A program made the translations under genes and the position numbers. From NCBI RefSeq assembly GCF_013466425.1, contig NZ_CP059165.1, forward strand, positions 1,364,001 through 1,428,000: 64,000 nt of DNA, given 5' to 3'. Numbering within the stretch: position 1 is the stretch's first letter; every line of letters starts with the position of its first letter. Source of the stretch: Mycobacterium vicinigordonae (GTDB lineage: Bacteria > Actinomycetota > Actinomycetes > Mycobacteriales > Mycobacteriaceae). Positions 27,601-35,546 of the stretch are shown one piece after another. The notes under the pieces were generated by a model. The model was not told the origin of the DNA. It did no database searches and worked only from the letters and a program-made list of their open reading frames with translations.

Positions 27601-29211
27601 GCGGTCGGGGATCGCGCCGCCGGAGGTTACGGCCAGCCGTTGCGCGCCCGGCCGCGCCGTCAAAATGCCGTGATCGCGGTCGTAGACCAGCCGGGGCCGC
27701 AACTCCGCGAACTCGGTCGACGGGTACTTGCCGGACAGCAGGTCCAAGGTGGCCTCGAACACGCCACGCGGCAGCGTCGCGAACGGGGCGCTGCGCCGCA
27801 CGGTGTCAAACCAACGGTCGGCGTCGATGGGCTCCAGGGCCGCCGCCGCGACGGTGTGCTGGGCCAGGATGTCCAGCGGATTGGCGGGTACCCGCATGGT
27901 CTCGATCTGACCGGCGAGCATGCGCTGGACGCTGACCGCGCAGCCGAGCAGATCGGTGCGGTGCTTGGGGAACAACACACCTCGCGACGTCTGGCCGACT
28001 TGATGGCCGGCCCGTCCGATCCGCTGCAGGCCGCTGGCCACCGAGGGCGGCGCCTCGACCTGGATGACCAGGTCCACCGCGCCCATGTCGATGCCGAGCT
28101 CCAGGCTGGAGGTGGCCACCACCGCCTTGAGCTGACCGCTCTTGAGGTCCTCCTCGACGATGGCGCGTTGCTCTTTGCTGACCGAGCCATGGTGGGCGCG
28201 GGCCAGCAGGGTGGGCGCGCCGAAGCTTTGTCCGCTACCCATCACATAGGCCGGCGCGCCGCCCGGCACCTGGGTGTTGGTCGCCCCGGCAATCTCGACG
28301 CCGCACCGCTCGGCATGGATCTCGTTGAGCCGCGCGGTCAGCCGCTCCGCAAGCCGCCTCGAATTGGCGAACACGATGGTCGAGTTGTGCGACTCGATCA
28401 GGTCGACCAGCCGGGCCTCGACATCGGGCCAGATGGAGTTGTCAGCCAGATTTGCCATGTCGGGCACTGGCACCTGCACGGACAGCTCGACGGTCTTGGC
28501 CGAGGGCGGGGCTACGACAGTCGTGCGGGCCTGGCCCGACAGGAACCGGGCCAACTCCTCGGGCGGACGCACGGTGGCCGACAACCCGATGCGCTGCGTG
28601 GCCCGATCGGACAACTCGTCGAGGCGTTCCAGCGACAGCGCCAGGTGCGCGCCGCGCTTGGTCGCCGCGATGGCGTGGATCTCGTCGACGATGACCGTCT
28701 GCACCCCGGCCAGGGTGTCGCGCGCGGAAGACGTCAGCATCAGAAACAGCGATTCGGGAGTGGTGATCAGCACGTCGGGCGGCCGACTGATCAGTTGCCG
28801 CCGCTGGGCCGGTGGGGTGTCGCCGGATCGGACCCCCACGCTGATTTCGGGAGTGGGCAGGCCGCGGGCCTGCGCCAGGCGGGTCAAACCCGCGAGAGGG
28901 GTGCGCAAGTTGCGCTCCACGTCCACCGCCAGCGCCTTGAGTGGGGAGACGTAGAGCACCCGGGTGCCCGGTGGCCGCTCGGGCGAGCGCGCCAGGCTGT
29001 CCAGTGCCCACAGGAATGCGGCCAGCGTCTTGCCCGACCCGGTCGGCGCGACGACCAGCGTGTTGTCCCCGTCGGCGATGGCGTTCCAGGCGGCGGCCTG
29101 AGCTTCGGTGGGCGCGGCGAAAGTACTGGTGAACCAGTCACGGGTGACGGCGCTGAACCGGGCCAGCGCGGCAGGCGACGAAGCTTCGGGTTCAGACGCC
29201 GCGGTAGTCAC
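24634..29211 (-). CDS. lhr: Large superfamily 2 DNA helicase Lhr
   Basis: A 1525-aa ATP-dependent 3'-5' DNA helicase. Walker A (VVAPTGSGKTLAAF, around residues 53-66), a DEIH box in VIVDEIHAIA, SATVRPPEE, and the second RecA domain with TSSLELGIDMGAVD and QRIGRAGHQVG are all present. They are followed by the Lhr winged-helix and long C-terminal domains typical of the full-length bacterial form. Length agrees with mycobacterial Lhr (about 1,510). It lies upstream of nei in one operon. Long open frames on the opposite strand here are GC-bias artefacts. Confidence 0.95.
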   Translation of the reverse strand: MTTAASEPEASSPAALARFSAVTRDWFTSTFAAPTEAQAAAWNAIADGDNTLVVAPTGSGKTLAAFLWALDSLARSPERPPGTRVLYVSPLKALAVDVERNLRTPLAGLTRLAQARGLPTPEISVGVRSGDTPPAQRRQLISRPPDVLITTPESLFLMLTSSARDTLAGVQTVIVDEIHAIAATKRGAHLALSLERLDELSDRATQRIGLSATVRPPEELARFLSGQARTTVVAPPSAKTVELSVQVPVPDMANLADNSIWPDVEARLVDLIESHNSTIVFANSRRLAERLTARLNEIHAERCGVEIAGATNTQVPGGAPAYVMGSGQSFGAPTLLARAHHGSVSKEQRAIVEEDLKSGQLKAVVATSSLELGIDMGAVDLVIQVEAPPSVASGLQRIGRAGHQVGQTSRGVLFPKHRTDLLGCAVSVQRMLAGQIETMRVPANPLDILAQHTVAAAALEPIDADRWFDTVRRSAPFATLPRGVFEATLDLLSGKYPSTEFAELRPRLVYDRDHGILTARPGAQRLAVTSGGAIPDRGLFTVYLATDSEKPSRVGELDEEMVYESRPGDVIALGATSWRIVEITHDRVLVLPAPGQPARLPFWRGDDVGRPAELGAALGALTGELAELDRDAFGKRCAGWGFDDYAIDNLWRLLDEQRGATRVVPTDTTLLIERFRDELGDWRVVLHSPYGLQVHGPLALAVGRRLRERYGLDEKPTASDDGIVVRLPDTEFSGMSAGEDAPPGAELFVFEADEIDPIVTAEVGESALFASRFREAAARALLLPRRHPGKRSPLWQQRQRAAQLLEVARKYPDFPIVLETVRECLQDVYDVPTLTGLMARIAARQVRVLEVETAKPSPFAASLLFGYVGAFMYEGDVPLAERRAAALSLDSTLLAQLLGRIELRELLDPDVIAGTGRQLQHLSADRAARDAEGVADLLRLLGPLTEGEVAARSTTADVGGWLEGLRATRRALTVSFAGRSWWVAVEDIGRLRDGVGAAVPVGLPTTFTAAVTDPLGELLGRYARTHTPFDTAQAAGRFGLGLRVTADVLGRLASDGRLVRGEFLASSGGPGAEQWCDADVLRILRRRSLAALRAQVEPVSTAAYGRFLPAWHHVGGAGSAGMRPAGPDGLASVVEQLAGVRIPASALEPLVLAPRLRDYAPATLDELLASGEVTWSGAGSISGTDGWIALHMADSAALTLAAPTDIELTEVHRAVLDTLAGGGAYFFRQLTQAGYAEAELKAALWELIWAGRVTGDTFAPVRALLGSGSRKRSAPAHRAQRPPRLSRYSVAHAQARSSDPTVAGRWSALSRPEPDSTLRAHFQAELLLNRHGVLTKGAVAAEGVAGGFATLYKVLSGFEDAGRCQRGYFIESLGGAQFAVASTVDRLRGYLDGVDPQRPEYRAVVLAATDPANPYGAALPWPAAAGEGARPGRKAGALVVLVDGELCWFLERGGRSLLTFYADAGAEQAAAVALADLVAARRVASLLVERVDGVSVLAPDGSGTAAADALAEAGFARTPRGLRLR

Positions 29212-29253
29212 CCAACCATCGTGCCTGCAGGCACCGACAATACGTCCAGACCG

Positions 29254-29931
29254 TCAGGACTGCGGCTTGAACCGTGCGGTTGCCATCGCCTCGGCCAGCT
29301 TTTCGGGGATCGCCGGGACCCGGACGATCGCGTCGAGCAGGGTATGCGCGCAGGCGTCGGCCAGCCGATCCGCTTCCAGGGTCTGGTCCATGATCCGTTG
29401 CCGGCAGATTTCGAAAGTGAACGCCAGCCAGCCATGGATGATGACCCGCAGGTCCCGCTCGACTTCGGGTTCCAGCACGTTGGTCCCGGGCATGCCGCTG
29501 ATGACCTCGCCGATGCGGGTCATGACGTGTTCCATCTGGCGGTTCTTGGCCTCGTCGTCGATCCCCAGCAGAACTGGGTCGGAACGGCCGAGCCCGACGT
29601 ACGCCGCCCAGGCGGCCTCCGGGTTCTGTTCGTGGTAGGCCATGTAGGCCAGCACGCCGGTGCGGATCTCCTCGAACATCGTCATGCCTGGTGCCGGGTC
29701 GATGTTGGTGGCTGCATACAGCCGGTCCGCTTCGTCCTTGACGACGGCAGCGAAGAACGCCCGCTTGTCCGGGAAGTAGTGATACATCAAGGCGCGCGAA
29801 ACCCCGGCACGCTCGGCGATCTCGTCGATCCGAACCTCGTCGTACGGCCGTTTCCCGAAGACTTCCGCCCCCAGGGCGAGCAGTTCGGCGCGTCGATCCT
29901 CAGGAGATAGTCGCCTTCTGGCTGTCGCCAT
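29254..29931 (-). CDS. TetR-family transcriptional regulator (Rv3295-like)
   Basis: 225 aa from ATG 29931 (a GTG two codons upstream is possible). The N-terminal helix-turn-helix is typical: YDEVRIDEIAERAGVSRALMYHYFPDKRAFF. The C-terminal ligand-binding half is helical and its ligand is unknown. It lies 42 nt upstream of lhr on the same strand and may control the lhr-nei operon or itself. Imperfect repeats (AACCGATCTGCTTGG / AACCGATCCGCTTGC) lie near 29973-30004 in the upstream gap and are candidate binding sites. Confidence 0.88.
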   Translation of the reverse strand: MATARRRLSPEDRRAELLALGAEVFGKRPYDEVRIDEIAERAGVSRALMYHYFPDKRAFFAAVVKDEADRLYAATNIDPAPGMTMFEEIRTGVLAYMAYHEQNPEAAWAAYVGLGRSDPVLLGIDDEAKNRQMEHVMTRIGEVISGMPGTNVLEPEVERDLRVIIHGWLAFTFEICRQRIMDQTLEADRLADACAHTLLDAIVRVPAIPEKLAEAMATARFKPQS

Positions 29932-30067
29932 AATCACAGATAGTACTCACGCCAGGTATGCACTCCCTGTGAACCGATCTGCTTGGTAAACCGATCCGCT
30001 TGCCAAGGCTTCTTCCGGTAGGGCCGAGCAGACGGTTTGTGAGATGGCTCCCGAACGAACGGCCAGC

Positions 30068-30093
30068 GGTTTGCCCGATGGCGACGCTGGGTA
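30068..30093 (+). promoter_or_regulatory. SigF-type promoter GGTTT-N16-GGGTA
   Basis: An exact match to the mycobacterial SigF consensus (GGTTT, 15-17 nt, GGGTA), with -35 at 30068-30072 and -10 at 30089-30093. It is placed to transcribe the small membrane protein at 30180 and then usfY, leaving a leader of about 80 nt. Confidence 0.65.
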
Positions 30094-30179
30094 TTGCAGT
30101 TCAACATCGTCCAGCGGGATCACGAGGGGGACCCGCGCAGCGGCGTAATGTACGAGAAAAGCCAGATAGAGGTGCTCCG

Positions 30180-30563
30180 ATGCATAGAGCAGACGAGAAA
30201 TTGCGCGGTGACCACCTGGGTCGGGACGACGGCGAGGTCCACGCCGCCATCAAGTTTGCGGTGCTGGCGACCGCGGCCGGGTTGGGGTTCGTAATCGTGG
30301 CGGCACTGTGGGTGTCGACCTGCGGCGGGGTAAGCGTGGACACGGTGGCGTGCGGCCGACCGGAGCGGACCATCTTGGGGTTGGGCGGCCCGCTGATCTT
30401 GCTGCTCGCCGGTCTCTGGTCGTTCATCCGCACCTACCGGGTGTGGCGCGAGCAGGGGGTCTGGTGGGGGTGGCATGGCGCCGGCTGGTTCCTGCTGACG
30501 CTGATGCTGGTGACCCTGGCGATGAGTGCCCCGCCGATCGCCGGGTCAGTAATGGCGCTGTAG
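30180..30563 (+). CDS. Small membrane protein upstream of usfY (Rv3289c-like)
   Basis: 127 aa, ATG start (MHRADEKLRGD). Three hydrophobic segments are visible: about residues 25-46, 62-80 and 98-118. They are separated by a Cys-containing loop (STCGG...VACG) and a Trp/Arg-rich stretch. Size and position agree with Rv3289c next to usfY in M. tuberculosis. Function unknown; a SigF-type promoter 87 bp upstream suggests stress/stationary-phase expression. The genes that lie between this locus and the TetR gene in M. tuberculosis (lat region) are absent here. Confidence 0.75.
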   Translation: MHRADEKLRGDHLGRDDGEVHAAIKFAVLATAAGLGFVIVAALWVSTCGGVSVDTVACGRPERTILGLGGPLILLLAGLWSFIRTYRVWREQGVWWGWHGAGWFLLTLMLVTLAMSAPPIAGSVMAL

Positions 30564-30662
30564 CGCGTTCACCGGCCGGCGCGGTTCCGCGAGTTCCGTC
30601 GTGATTTCCCTATCTGTAGCGGGTACTCCACGCAGGTACGGAACCGAACGAAGGAGGCTGCC

Positions 30663-30974
30663 ATGGGGGACACGTTTCATGACCCCGTCGACCACTTGCG
30701 GACGACGCGGCCACTTGCCGGCGAATCGCTGATCGACGTCCTGCATTGGCCGGGCTACCTGCTGGTGGTGGCCGGGGTAATCGGCAGCGTCGGATCACTG
30801 ACGGCATTCGGCAGCGGGCATTATGCCCAGGGCGTGACGGCGGGCATCGCCGCCGCCGCTGTGTCGGTCGTCGGGCTGCTATGGCTGGCCGTCGAGCATC
30901 GCCGGATCCGTCGTATCGCCGACCTCTGGTACGCCGAGCACCCCGACGTGCAACGCGGGCCGCTGGGCAGCTGA
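30663..30974 (+). CDS. usfY: UsfY protein of the SigF locus
   Basis: 103 aa starting MGDTFHDPVDHLRTTRPLAGESL, the characteristic UsfY sequence. Two hydrophobic helices (about residues 28-48 and 56-76) are followed by a basic/acidic tail (EHRRIRRIADLWYAEHP). It is a predicted membrane protein of unknown function, encoded upstream of the anti-sigma factor gene in slow growers. AAGGAGGC lies just before the ATG. A GGGTA sequence at 30621 lacks a convincing -35 partner. Confidence 0.88.
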   Translation: MGDTFHDPVDHLRTTRPLAGESLIDVLHWPGYLLVVAGVIGSVGSLTAFGSGHYAQGVTAGIAAAAVSVVGLLWLAVEHRRIRRIADLWYAEHPDVQRGPLGS

Positions 30975-31064
30975 CTGGACGAAAAACTACTACGAATCGA
31001 CTGCCCGGCAGGCGATTTGGAGTTTCGTGTGGTCCCGCTAGAGTTGAGTTCGGCGCGCCCGGCG

Positions 31065-31076
31065 GGGTCGCGACCC
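31065..31076. promoter_or_regulatory. 12-bp palindrome upstream of the rsbW promoter
   Basis: GGGTCGCGACCC is a perfect dyad about 30 bp upstream of the SigF-type -35 element. It is compatible with an operator for a second regulator of the operon. Confidence 0.35.
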
Positions 31077-31105
31077 AACCGCTCCTGAAACACTCGGGCG
31101 TTAGT

Positions 31106-31132
31106 TGTTTTATCCGCGCCGACGACGGGGTA
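31106..31132 (+). promoter_or_regulatory. SigF-type promoter of the rsbW-sigF operon
   Basis: TGTTT at 31106-31110, a 17-base spacer and GGGTA at 31128-31132. Autoregulation of the usfX-sigF operon by SigF is well known. Transcription should start near 31139, only 7-10 bases before the ATGs at 31146/31149, so the message would be nearly leaderless even though AGGAGG lies at 31135-31140. Confidence 0.65.
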
Positions 31133-31145
31133 TCAGGAGGGCACC

Positions 31146-31337
31146 ATGATGAGTACCGGCACAATTCCGTTAGCGTGGACGCCCCATCATGGGGTGCGAA
31201 ATCACGACGAACACGACAACCAACACCACCCTGGCCAGCAACGAGACGTTCCTTCGGTGTCGACATCGGTGCGCAAAGCCACTGCCGGATGTGTTTGCCT
31301 CGCCGGCGACTGGTTGAATACCCGGTGGCGATCATGA
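31146..31337 (+). CDS. Possible small SigF-operon leader protein, 63 aa
   Basis: Begins ATGATG right after AGGAGG and the SigF-type promoter; encodes MMSTGTIPLAWTPHHG followed by a His/Asp/Gln-rich middle and two Cys (GCVCL). Its TGA overlaps an ATG (31334, ATGA) that is in frame with rsbW, which would add 35 residues to RsbW. Codon quality is mediocre, so it may be a leader rather than a functional protein. No homologue is recognised. Confidence 0.4.
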   Translation: MMSTGTIPLAWTPHHGVRNHDEHDNQHHPGQQRDVPSVSTSVRKATAGCVCLAGDWLNTRWRS

Positions 31338-31438
31338 CCAACCGGCTCGACCCATTGGTCCACGGCGGGCAGCAACCCGGCGCCTTAGCCGGGGACCAGA
31401 CCAAGGGTAGTGTCGGTCGAATATTGCCGGGAGGCCAA

Positions 31439-31876
31439 ATGACCGATGCGGATCTGCGCGCTGACGGGCGTCAACGCGGTTACCGCGCCGTCGAATTGAC
31501 TGTAGCTGCCCGCCTGGAGAACCTGGCGATGCTACGAACCTTGGTCGGTGCTATCGGCACCTTCGAGGACCTGGATTTCGACGCCGTCGCAGACCTGCGG
31601 CTGGCCGTAGACGAAGTGTGCACCCGACTGATCCGCTCGGCGACCGCCGGCGCCACGCTGACGCTGGTCGTGGATCCACGCGACGACGAACTGGTGGTGG
31701 AGGCATCCGCGGCGTGTGACACCCACGACGTGGTGGCCCCGGGCAGCTTTAGTTGGCACGTATTGACCTCGCTGGCCGATGATGTTCAGACGTTCCATGA
31801 CGGTCGCAAGCCGGACGCAACGGGCAGTGTCTTCGGCATCTCGTTGACGGCGCGGCGGGCGGCCCCCGGTAAGTGA
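31439..31876 (+). CDS. rsbW: Anti-sigma-F factor RsbW (UsfX)
   Basis: 145 aa from ATG 31439 with GGGAGG in front; exactly the length of M. tuberculosis UsfX. GHKL ATPase/kinase fold: LENLAMLRTLVGAIGTFEDLDF, then LAVDEVCTRLIRSA (N-box region) and GSFSWHVLTSLADDV. It binds SigF and keeps it from RNA polymerase; STAS-domain antagonists release it. An in-frame ATG at 31334 could give a longer form. sigF follows 7 nt after the stop. Confidence 0.93.
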   Translation: MTDADLRADGRQRGYRAVELTVAARLENLAMLRTLVGAIGTFEDLDFDAVADLRLAVDEVCTRLIRSATAGATLTLVVDPRDDELVVEASAACDTHDVVAPGSFSWHVLTSLADDVQTFHDGRKPDATGSVFGISLTARRAAPGK

Positions 31877-31883
31877 CGGCCAG

Positions 31884-32672
31884 TTGACAGAGCAACCTGC
31901 CGGCGGTTCCAATTCGCGACCTAACGAATACGCCGATGTTCCGGACATGTTCCGTGAGCTCGCCAGCTTCGCTGCCGGCTCGGCGGAGTTCCAGCGGCGC
32001 CAGGACAAGATCGTGGAGCGCTGTCTGCCGCTGGCCGATCACATCGCGCGCCGGTTCGAGGGCCGCGGCGAACCGCGCGACGACCTGATTCAGGTCGCAC
32101 GGGTGGGGCTGGTCAACGCCGTGGTGCGCTTCGACGTCGAAACCGGTTCGGATTTCGTCTCGTTCGCCGTGCCCACCATCATGGGCGAGGTCCGGCGACA
32201 CTTCCGCGACAACAGCTGGTCGGTCAAGGTGCCGCGCCGGCTCAAGGAACTGCACTTGCGGCTAGGCACTGCCACCGCCGAGTTGTCGCAGCGGCTCGGC
32301 CGGGCGCCCACCGCAACCGAACTCGCCGCCGAACTGGGCATGGACCGCGCGGAGGTGGTCGAGGGTCTGGTTGCCGGCAGCTCCTACAACACCCTGTCGA
32401 TCGACAGCGGTGGCGGCAACGAAGACGACGACGCCCGCGCGATCGCCGACACCTTGGGTGACGTCGATTCCGGTCTGGATCGGATCGAGAACCGCGAGGC
32501 CCTGCGTCCGCTACTCGAGGCGTTGCCGGAGCGCGAACGAATGGTGTTGGTACTGCGGTTCTTTGAGTCTATGACGCAGACCCAGATCGCCGAGCGCGTC
32601 GGCATCTCGCAGATGCACGTGTCGCGCTTGCTGGCGAAGTCGCTAGCGCGGCTGCGGGACCAGCTGGAGTAG
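31884..32672 (+). CDS. sigF: RNA polymerase sigma factor SigF
   Basis: 262 aa, SigB/SigF-type group 3 sigma factor. Region 2 (DLIQVARVGLVNAVVRFD, SFAVPTIMGEVRRHFRDN), region 3 and the region 4 helix-turn-helix (TQTQIAERVGISQMHVSRLLAKSL) are intact. TTG 31884 is the only in-frame start before the conserved NEYADVPDMFREL; a GTG at 31873 runs into a stop after four codons. It directs stress, envelope and stationary-phase genes through GGTTT/GGGTA promoters. The last 30 nt overlap the opposing STAS gene. Confidence 0.94.
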   Translation: MTEQPAGGSNSRPNEYADVPDMFRELASFAAGSAEFQRRQDKIVERCLPLADHIARRFEGRGEPRDDLIQVARVGLVNAVVRFDVETGSDFVSFAVPTIMGEVRRHFRDNSWSVKVPRRLKELHLRLGTATAELSQRLGRAPTATELAAELGMDRAEVVEGLVAGSSYNTLSIDSGGGNEDDDARAIADTLGDVDSGLDRIENREALRPLLEALPERERMVLVLRFFESMTQTQIAERVGISQMHVSRLLAKSLARLRDQLE

Positions 32673-33038
32673 GCGCACCTGTTCGGGTCGGGTCGGCCCC
32701 GTCCACGCGGTGATGGGCAGCGTGCCGTCCGGATCGCAGATTCGCAGTAGCCGTGCTACCGCCCGGCTGGGCGTCATCACCCAAGTGGTGCCGTTGGCCG
32801 AGCACTCCACGTTGATTCGGTGCAGCGCGGAAAACGCCGCTGTGCCAACGAAATCTAGACCAGCGAGGTCGACCACCAGCCATCGGCAGTGCCGCGCGCA
32901 GCGGGCGACGTATTGGGCGAACTGATCTGCGTTGGCGGCGTCGAGTTCACCGCGGGCGGTGACAACACCGCTGGACAGCTCCCACTTCGCGGTGAATTCG
33001 GCGTTTGGGCATTTTAGCCACATTTGAGTGACGGGCAT
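32643..33038 (-). CDS. STAS-domain anti-anti-sigma factor
   Basis: 131 aa from ATG 33038 (MPVTQMWLKC, GGAG upstream). The STAS core is clear: VVTARGELDAANADQF, then LVVDLAGLDFVGTAAFSALHRIN. In bacterial antagonists the switch residue in this loop is usually Ser; here Thr occupies the likely position. A Cys-containing C-terminal part follows (ECSANGT, RICDPDG). Such proteins bind RsbW-type kinases and free the sigma factor. It converges on sigF with 30 nt of overlap. This gene is, as far as I remember, absent between sigF and accA3 in M. tuberculosis. Confidence 0.8.
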   Translation of the reverse strand: MPVTQMWLKCPNAEFTAKWELSSGVVTARGELDAANADQFAQYVARCARHCRWLVVDLAGLDFVGTAAFSALHRINVECSANGTTWVMTPSRAVARLLRICDPDGTLPITAWTGPTRPEQVRLLQLVPQPR

Positions 33039-33224
33039 GTTGGCTCCGAAAGTCGGCGACGGCGTGCGTGCACGATTCGCCTCCCCGCGAATCCTGGCGC
33101 ACCAGCAATTCGTTCCGCACGGCTGTGAACTCAACCTGTCCGCACCCTACCCCCGATGGGCAGGGCCGACAACGCAGTGACCAACTGGAACGGCAATGCC
33201 GAACCAGGCCGAACCGGAAGGCCC

Positions 33225-35021
33225 CTATTTGATCTCGGCCAGCACGGTGCCCTGGGTGATGGCCGCGCCCGGCTCGACCGCCAGCCCGGTGATCACACCA
33301 TCCTTGTGCGCGGTGACAGGATTTTCCATCTTCATCGCCTCCAGGACAACCACAAGGTCGCCGACGGAGACCTCCTGGCCTTCCTCCACGGCTACCTTCA
33401 CCACAGTGCCCTGCATGGGTGCGGTCACCGCGTCACCGGAGGCCGCAGCCCCCCCGTGCCCGCCGCGCTTGCGGGGCTTGGGCTTGCGGCGTACCACGCC
33501 GACAGCGTCCGGGGCGCCGCCGCTGGCCAGCGCCAGGTCGCCGGGCAACGAGACCTCGACCCGGCGGCCGTCGACCTCGACGACCACCTTCTGGCGTGGC
33601 CGGGAATCTTCCTCGTCAATGGGTTCGCCGCCGGTGAAGGGCTCGACGGTGTTGTCCCACTCGGTCTCGATCCAACGGGTGTGCACCGTAAAGCCGTTCT
33701 CGTCACCGATGAACGCCGGGTCGGACACCACTGCGCGGTGGAACGGGATCACCGTGGCAAGGCCTTCAACGTGGAACTCGTCGAGCGCGCGGCGGGCGCG
33801 GGCCAGCGCCTCGTCGCGATTGGCACCGTAAACGATGAGCTTGGCCAGCATGGAGTCGAACTGGCCGCCGATCACCGAGCCGGCGTGCACCCCGGAGTCC
33901 AGCCGGACACCGGGTCCGCTGGGCGTGTCGTAGCGGGTGACCGGGCCGGGTGCGGGCAAAAAGCCCCGGCCGGCGTCCTCGCCGTTGATCCGGAACTCGA
34001 TGGCGTGGCCGCGGGGGGTGGGGTCCTCGGTGATGTCGAGCTTCTCGCCATTGGCGATCTTGAACTGCTGCAGCACCAGGTCGATGCCGGCGGTCTCCTC
34101 GGTGACTGGGTGTTCCACCTGCAGCCGGGTGTTGACCTCGAGGAACGAAATCAGCCCGTCCTGGCCGACCAGGTATTCGACGGTGCCGGCACCGTAGTAG
34201 TGCGCTTCCTTGCAGATCCGTTTGGCCGACTCGTGGATCTCCTTGCGCTGCGCGTCGGTAAGAAAAGGTGCCGGCGCTTCTTCCACCAGCTTCTGGAAGC
34301 GGCGCTGCAGCGAGCAGTCGCGGGTGCCGGCGACGACGACGTTGCCGTGCTGGTCGGCGATCACCTGAGCCTCGACGTGGCGGGGCTTGTCCAGGTAGCG
34401 CTCGACGAAGCATTCGCCGCGCCCGAAGGCGGCGACGGCCTCGCGCACGGCGGACTCGTAGAGGTGCGGGATCTCTTCGAGGGTGCGCGCGACCTTCATG
34501 CCGCGTCCGCCGCCACCGAAGGCCGCCTTAATGGCAATCGGCACGCCGTACTCCTTGGCGAAGGCGACCACCTCGTCGGCGTCCTTGACCGGGTCCGGGG
34601 TGCCCGGCACCAGGGGTGCCTGTGCGCGCGCGGCGATGTGGCGTGCGGTGACTTTGTCGCCGAGGTCGCGAATCGACTGCGGGCTGGGCCCGATCCAGAT
34701 CAGCCCGGCGTCGATCACAGCTTGGGCGAAGTCGGCATTCTCGGACAGGAAGCCGTACCCGGGGTGAATCGCGTTGGCGCCTGACTTCGCGGCGGCGTCC
34801 AGGATCTTGCCGAAGTCCAGGTAGGACTCGGCCGACGTTTGACCCCCGAGCGCATACGCCTCGTCCGCCAAGCTCACGTGGGGGGCGTCGGCATCGGGCT
34901 CGGCGTAGACCGCCACACTGGGCAGGCCCGCGTCCTTGGCCGCCCGGATCACCCGGACGGCGATCTCGCCGCGGTTTGCGACCAGAACCTTCGCGATTCG
35001 CGAGCTGGCGTGACTGGGCAC
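33225..35021 (-). CDS. accA3: Acyl-CoA carboxylase biotin carboxylase/carrier alpha subunit AccA3
   Basis: 598 aa. The N-terminal biotin carboxylase domain ([20 protein letters not shown]-grasp [24 protein letters not shown]) runs to about residue 445. A linker follows, then the biotin carrier domain with the biotinyl Lys in EAMKMENPV. It carboxylates biotin for AccD subunits to make malonyl-CoA, methylmalonyl-CoA and long-chain carboxyacyl-CoA. GTG start with AGGAGG. AccE5 and AccD5, its partners, lie 3 kb away, and BirA, which biotinylates it, lies beyond. Confidence 0.96.
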   Translation of the reverse strand: MPSHASSRIAKVLVANRGEIAVRVIRAAKDAGLPSVAVYAEPDADAPHVSLADEAYALGGQTSAESYLDFGKILDAAAKSGANAIHPGYGFLSENADFAQAVIDAGLIWIGPSPQSIRDLGDKVTARHIAARAQAPLVPGTPDPVKDADEVVAFAKEYGVPIAIKAAFGGGGRGMKVARTLEEIPHLYESAVREAVAAFGRGECFVERYLDKPRHVEAQVIADQHGNVVVAGTRDCSLQRRFQKLVEEAPAPFLTDAQRKEIHESAKRICKEAHYYGAGTVEYLVGQDGLISFLEVNTRLQVEHPVTEETAGIDLVLQQFKIANGEKLDITEDPTPRGHAIEFRINGEDAGRGFLPAPGPVTRYDTPSGPGVRLDSGVHAGSVIGGQFDSMLAKLIVYGANRDEALARARRALDEFHVEGLATVIPFHRAVVSDPAFIGDENGFTVHTRWIETEWDNTVEPFTGGEPIDEEDSRPRQKVVVEVDGRRVEVSLPGDLALASGGAPDAVGVVRRKPKPRKRGGHGGAAASGDAVTAPMQGTVVKVAVEEGQEVSVGDLVVVLEAMKMENPVTAHKDGVITGLAVEPGAAITQGTVLAEIK

Positions 35022-35126
35022 TGCGCCTCCTGTTTTAGCGTCTTCTTCGTCTCTAAGAGAATTTCTTACAAGTCTTGTGGGGGAAGTTTATGCGGCGCGC
35101 GCAAGCCGGTGGAACCCGGTCTACCG

Positions 35127-35546
35127 TCAGGCGGATTCGCGCAGTCGCCGTTTGATCCGGGCCAGCATCGCCGACATGCCGCGCAGCCGCAGCGGGCTGA
35201 TCAGATCGGCCAGTCCGAGGTCGGTGTAGAAGTCCTCGGGCACCGCCAGAATGTCGGCCGCGGACGCTTCGTCCAGCCCCGTCGCCAGGATCGAGGCGAA
35301 CCCACGGGTGGTCGGGGCCTCGGCCGGTGCGCTGAAGTGCAACCGCACCCGGTCGGGGTCGCTGGCGTCGACGTGCAGGAACAGCGGGGACTGGCATTCG
35401 GGCACCGGCTCCATCGCCGAGGGGGCCAAGTCCGCGGGCAGGTCCGGCAGGTCGTTGGCGAACTCCAGCAGCAGCTGCAGCTTCTCCTGGCCCTGGACTT
35501 CGGCGAAGTCGGATATCACTTCGGCCAGGGCCGTGGGCATGCTCAT
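35127..35546 (-). CDS. SufE-family protein (Rv3284-like)
   Basis: 139 aa from ATG 35546, which overlaps the sseA stop as TGATG. The SufE fold is recognised from [24 protein letters not shown], the active Cys in [12 protein letters not shown], and [12 protein letters not shown]. SufE proteins accept persulfide sulfur from cysteine desulfurase. Coupling to the sulfurtransferase SseA suggests a joint sulfur-transfer role. An in-frame start 21 codons upstream lies inside sseA and is unlikely. Confidence 0.88.
   Translation of the reverse strand: MSMPTALAEVISDFAEVQGQEKLQLLLEFANDLPDLPADLAPSAMEPVPECQSPLFLHVDASDPDRVRLHFSAPAEAPTTRGFASILATGLDEASAADILAVPEDFYTDLGLADLISPLRLRGMSAMLARIKRRLRESA

Noticed and set aside
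26851-29910. Open frame of about 1,000 codons on the plus strand opposite lhr and the TetR gene
   Set aside because: It is antisense to two genes with clear motifs; the translation is Gly/Arg/Gln/His-rich with no domain, a usual GC-bias artefact.
30615-30630. Second SigF promoter in front of usfY
   Set aside because: GGGTA is present at 30621-30625, but no GGTTT/GTTT lies 15-17 bases upstream, so it was not called.
31873-31887. GTG at 31873 as the sigF start
   Set aside because: It reads GTG ACG GCC AGT TGA, stopping after four codons and out of frame; TTG 31884 is the usable start.
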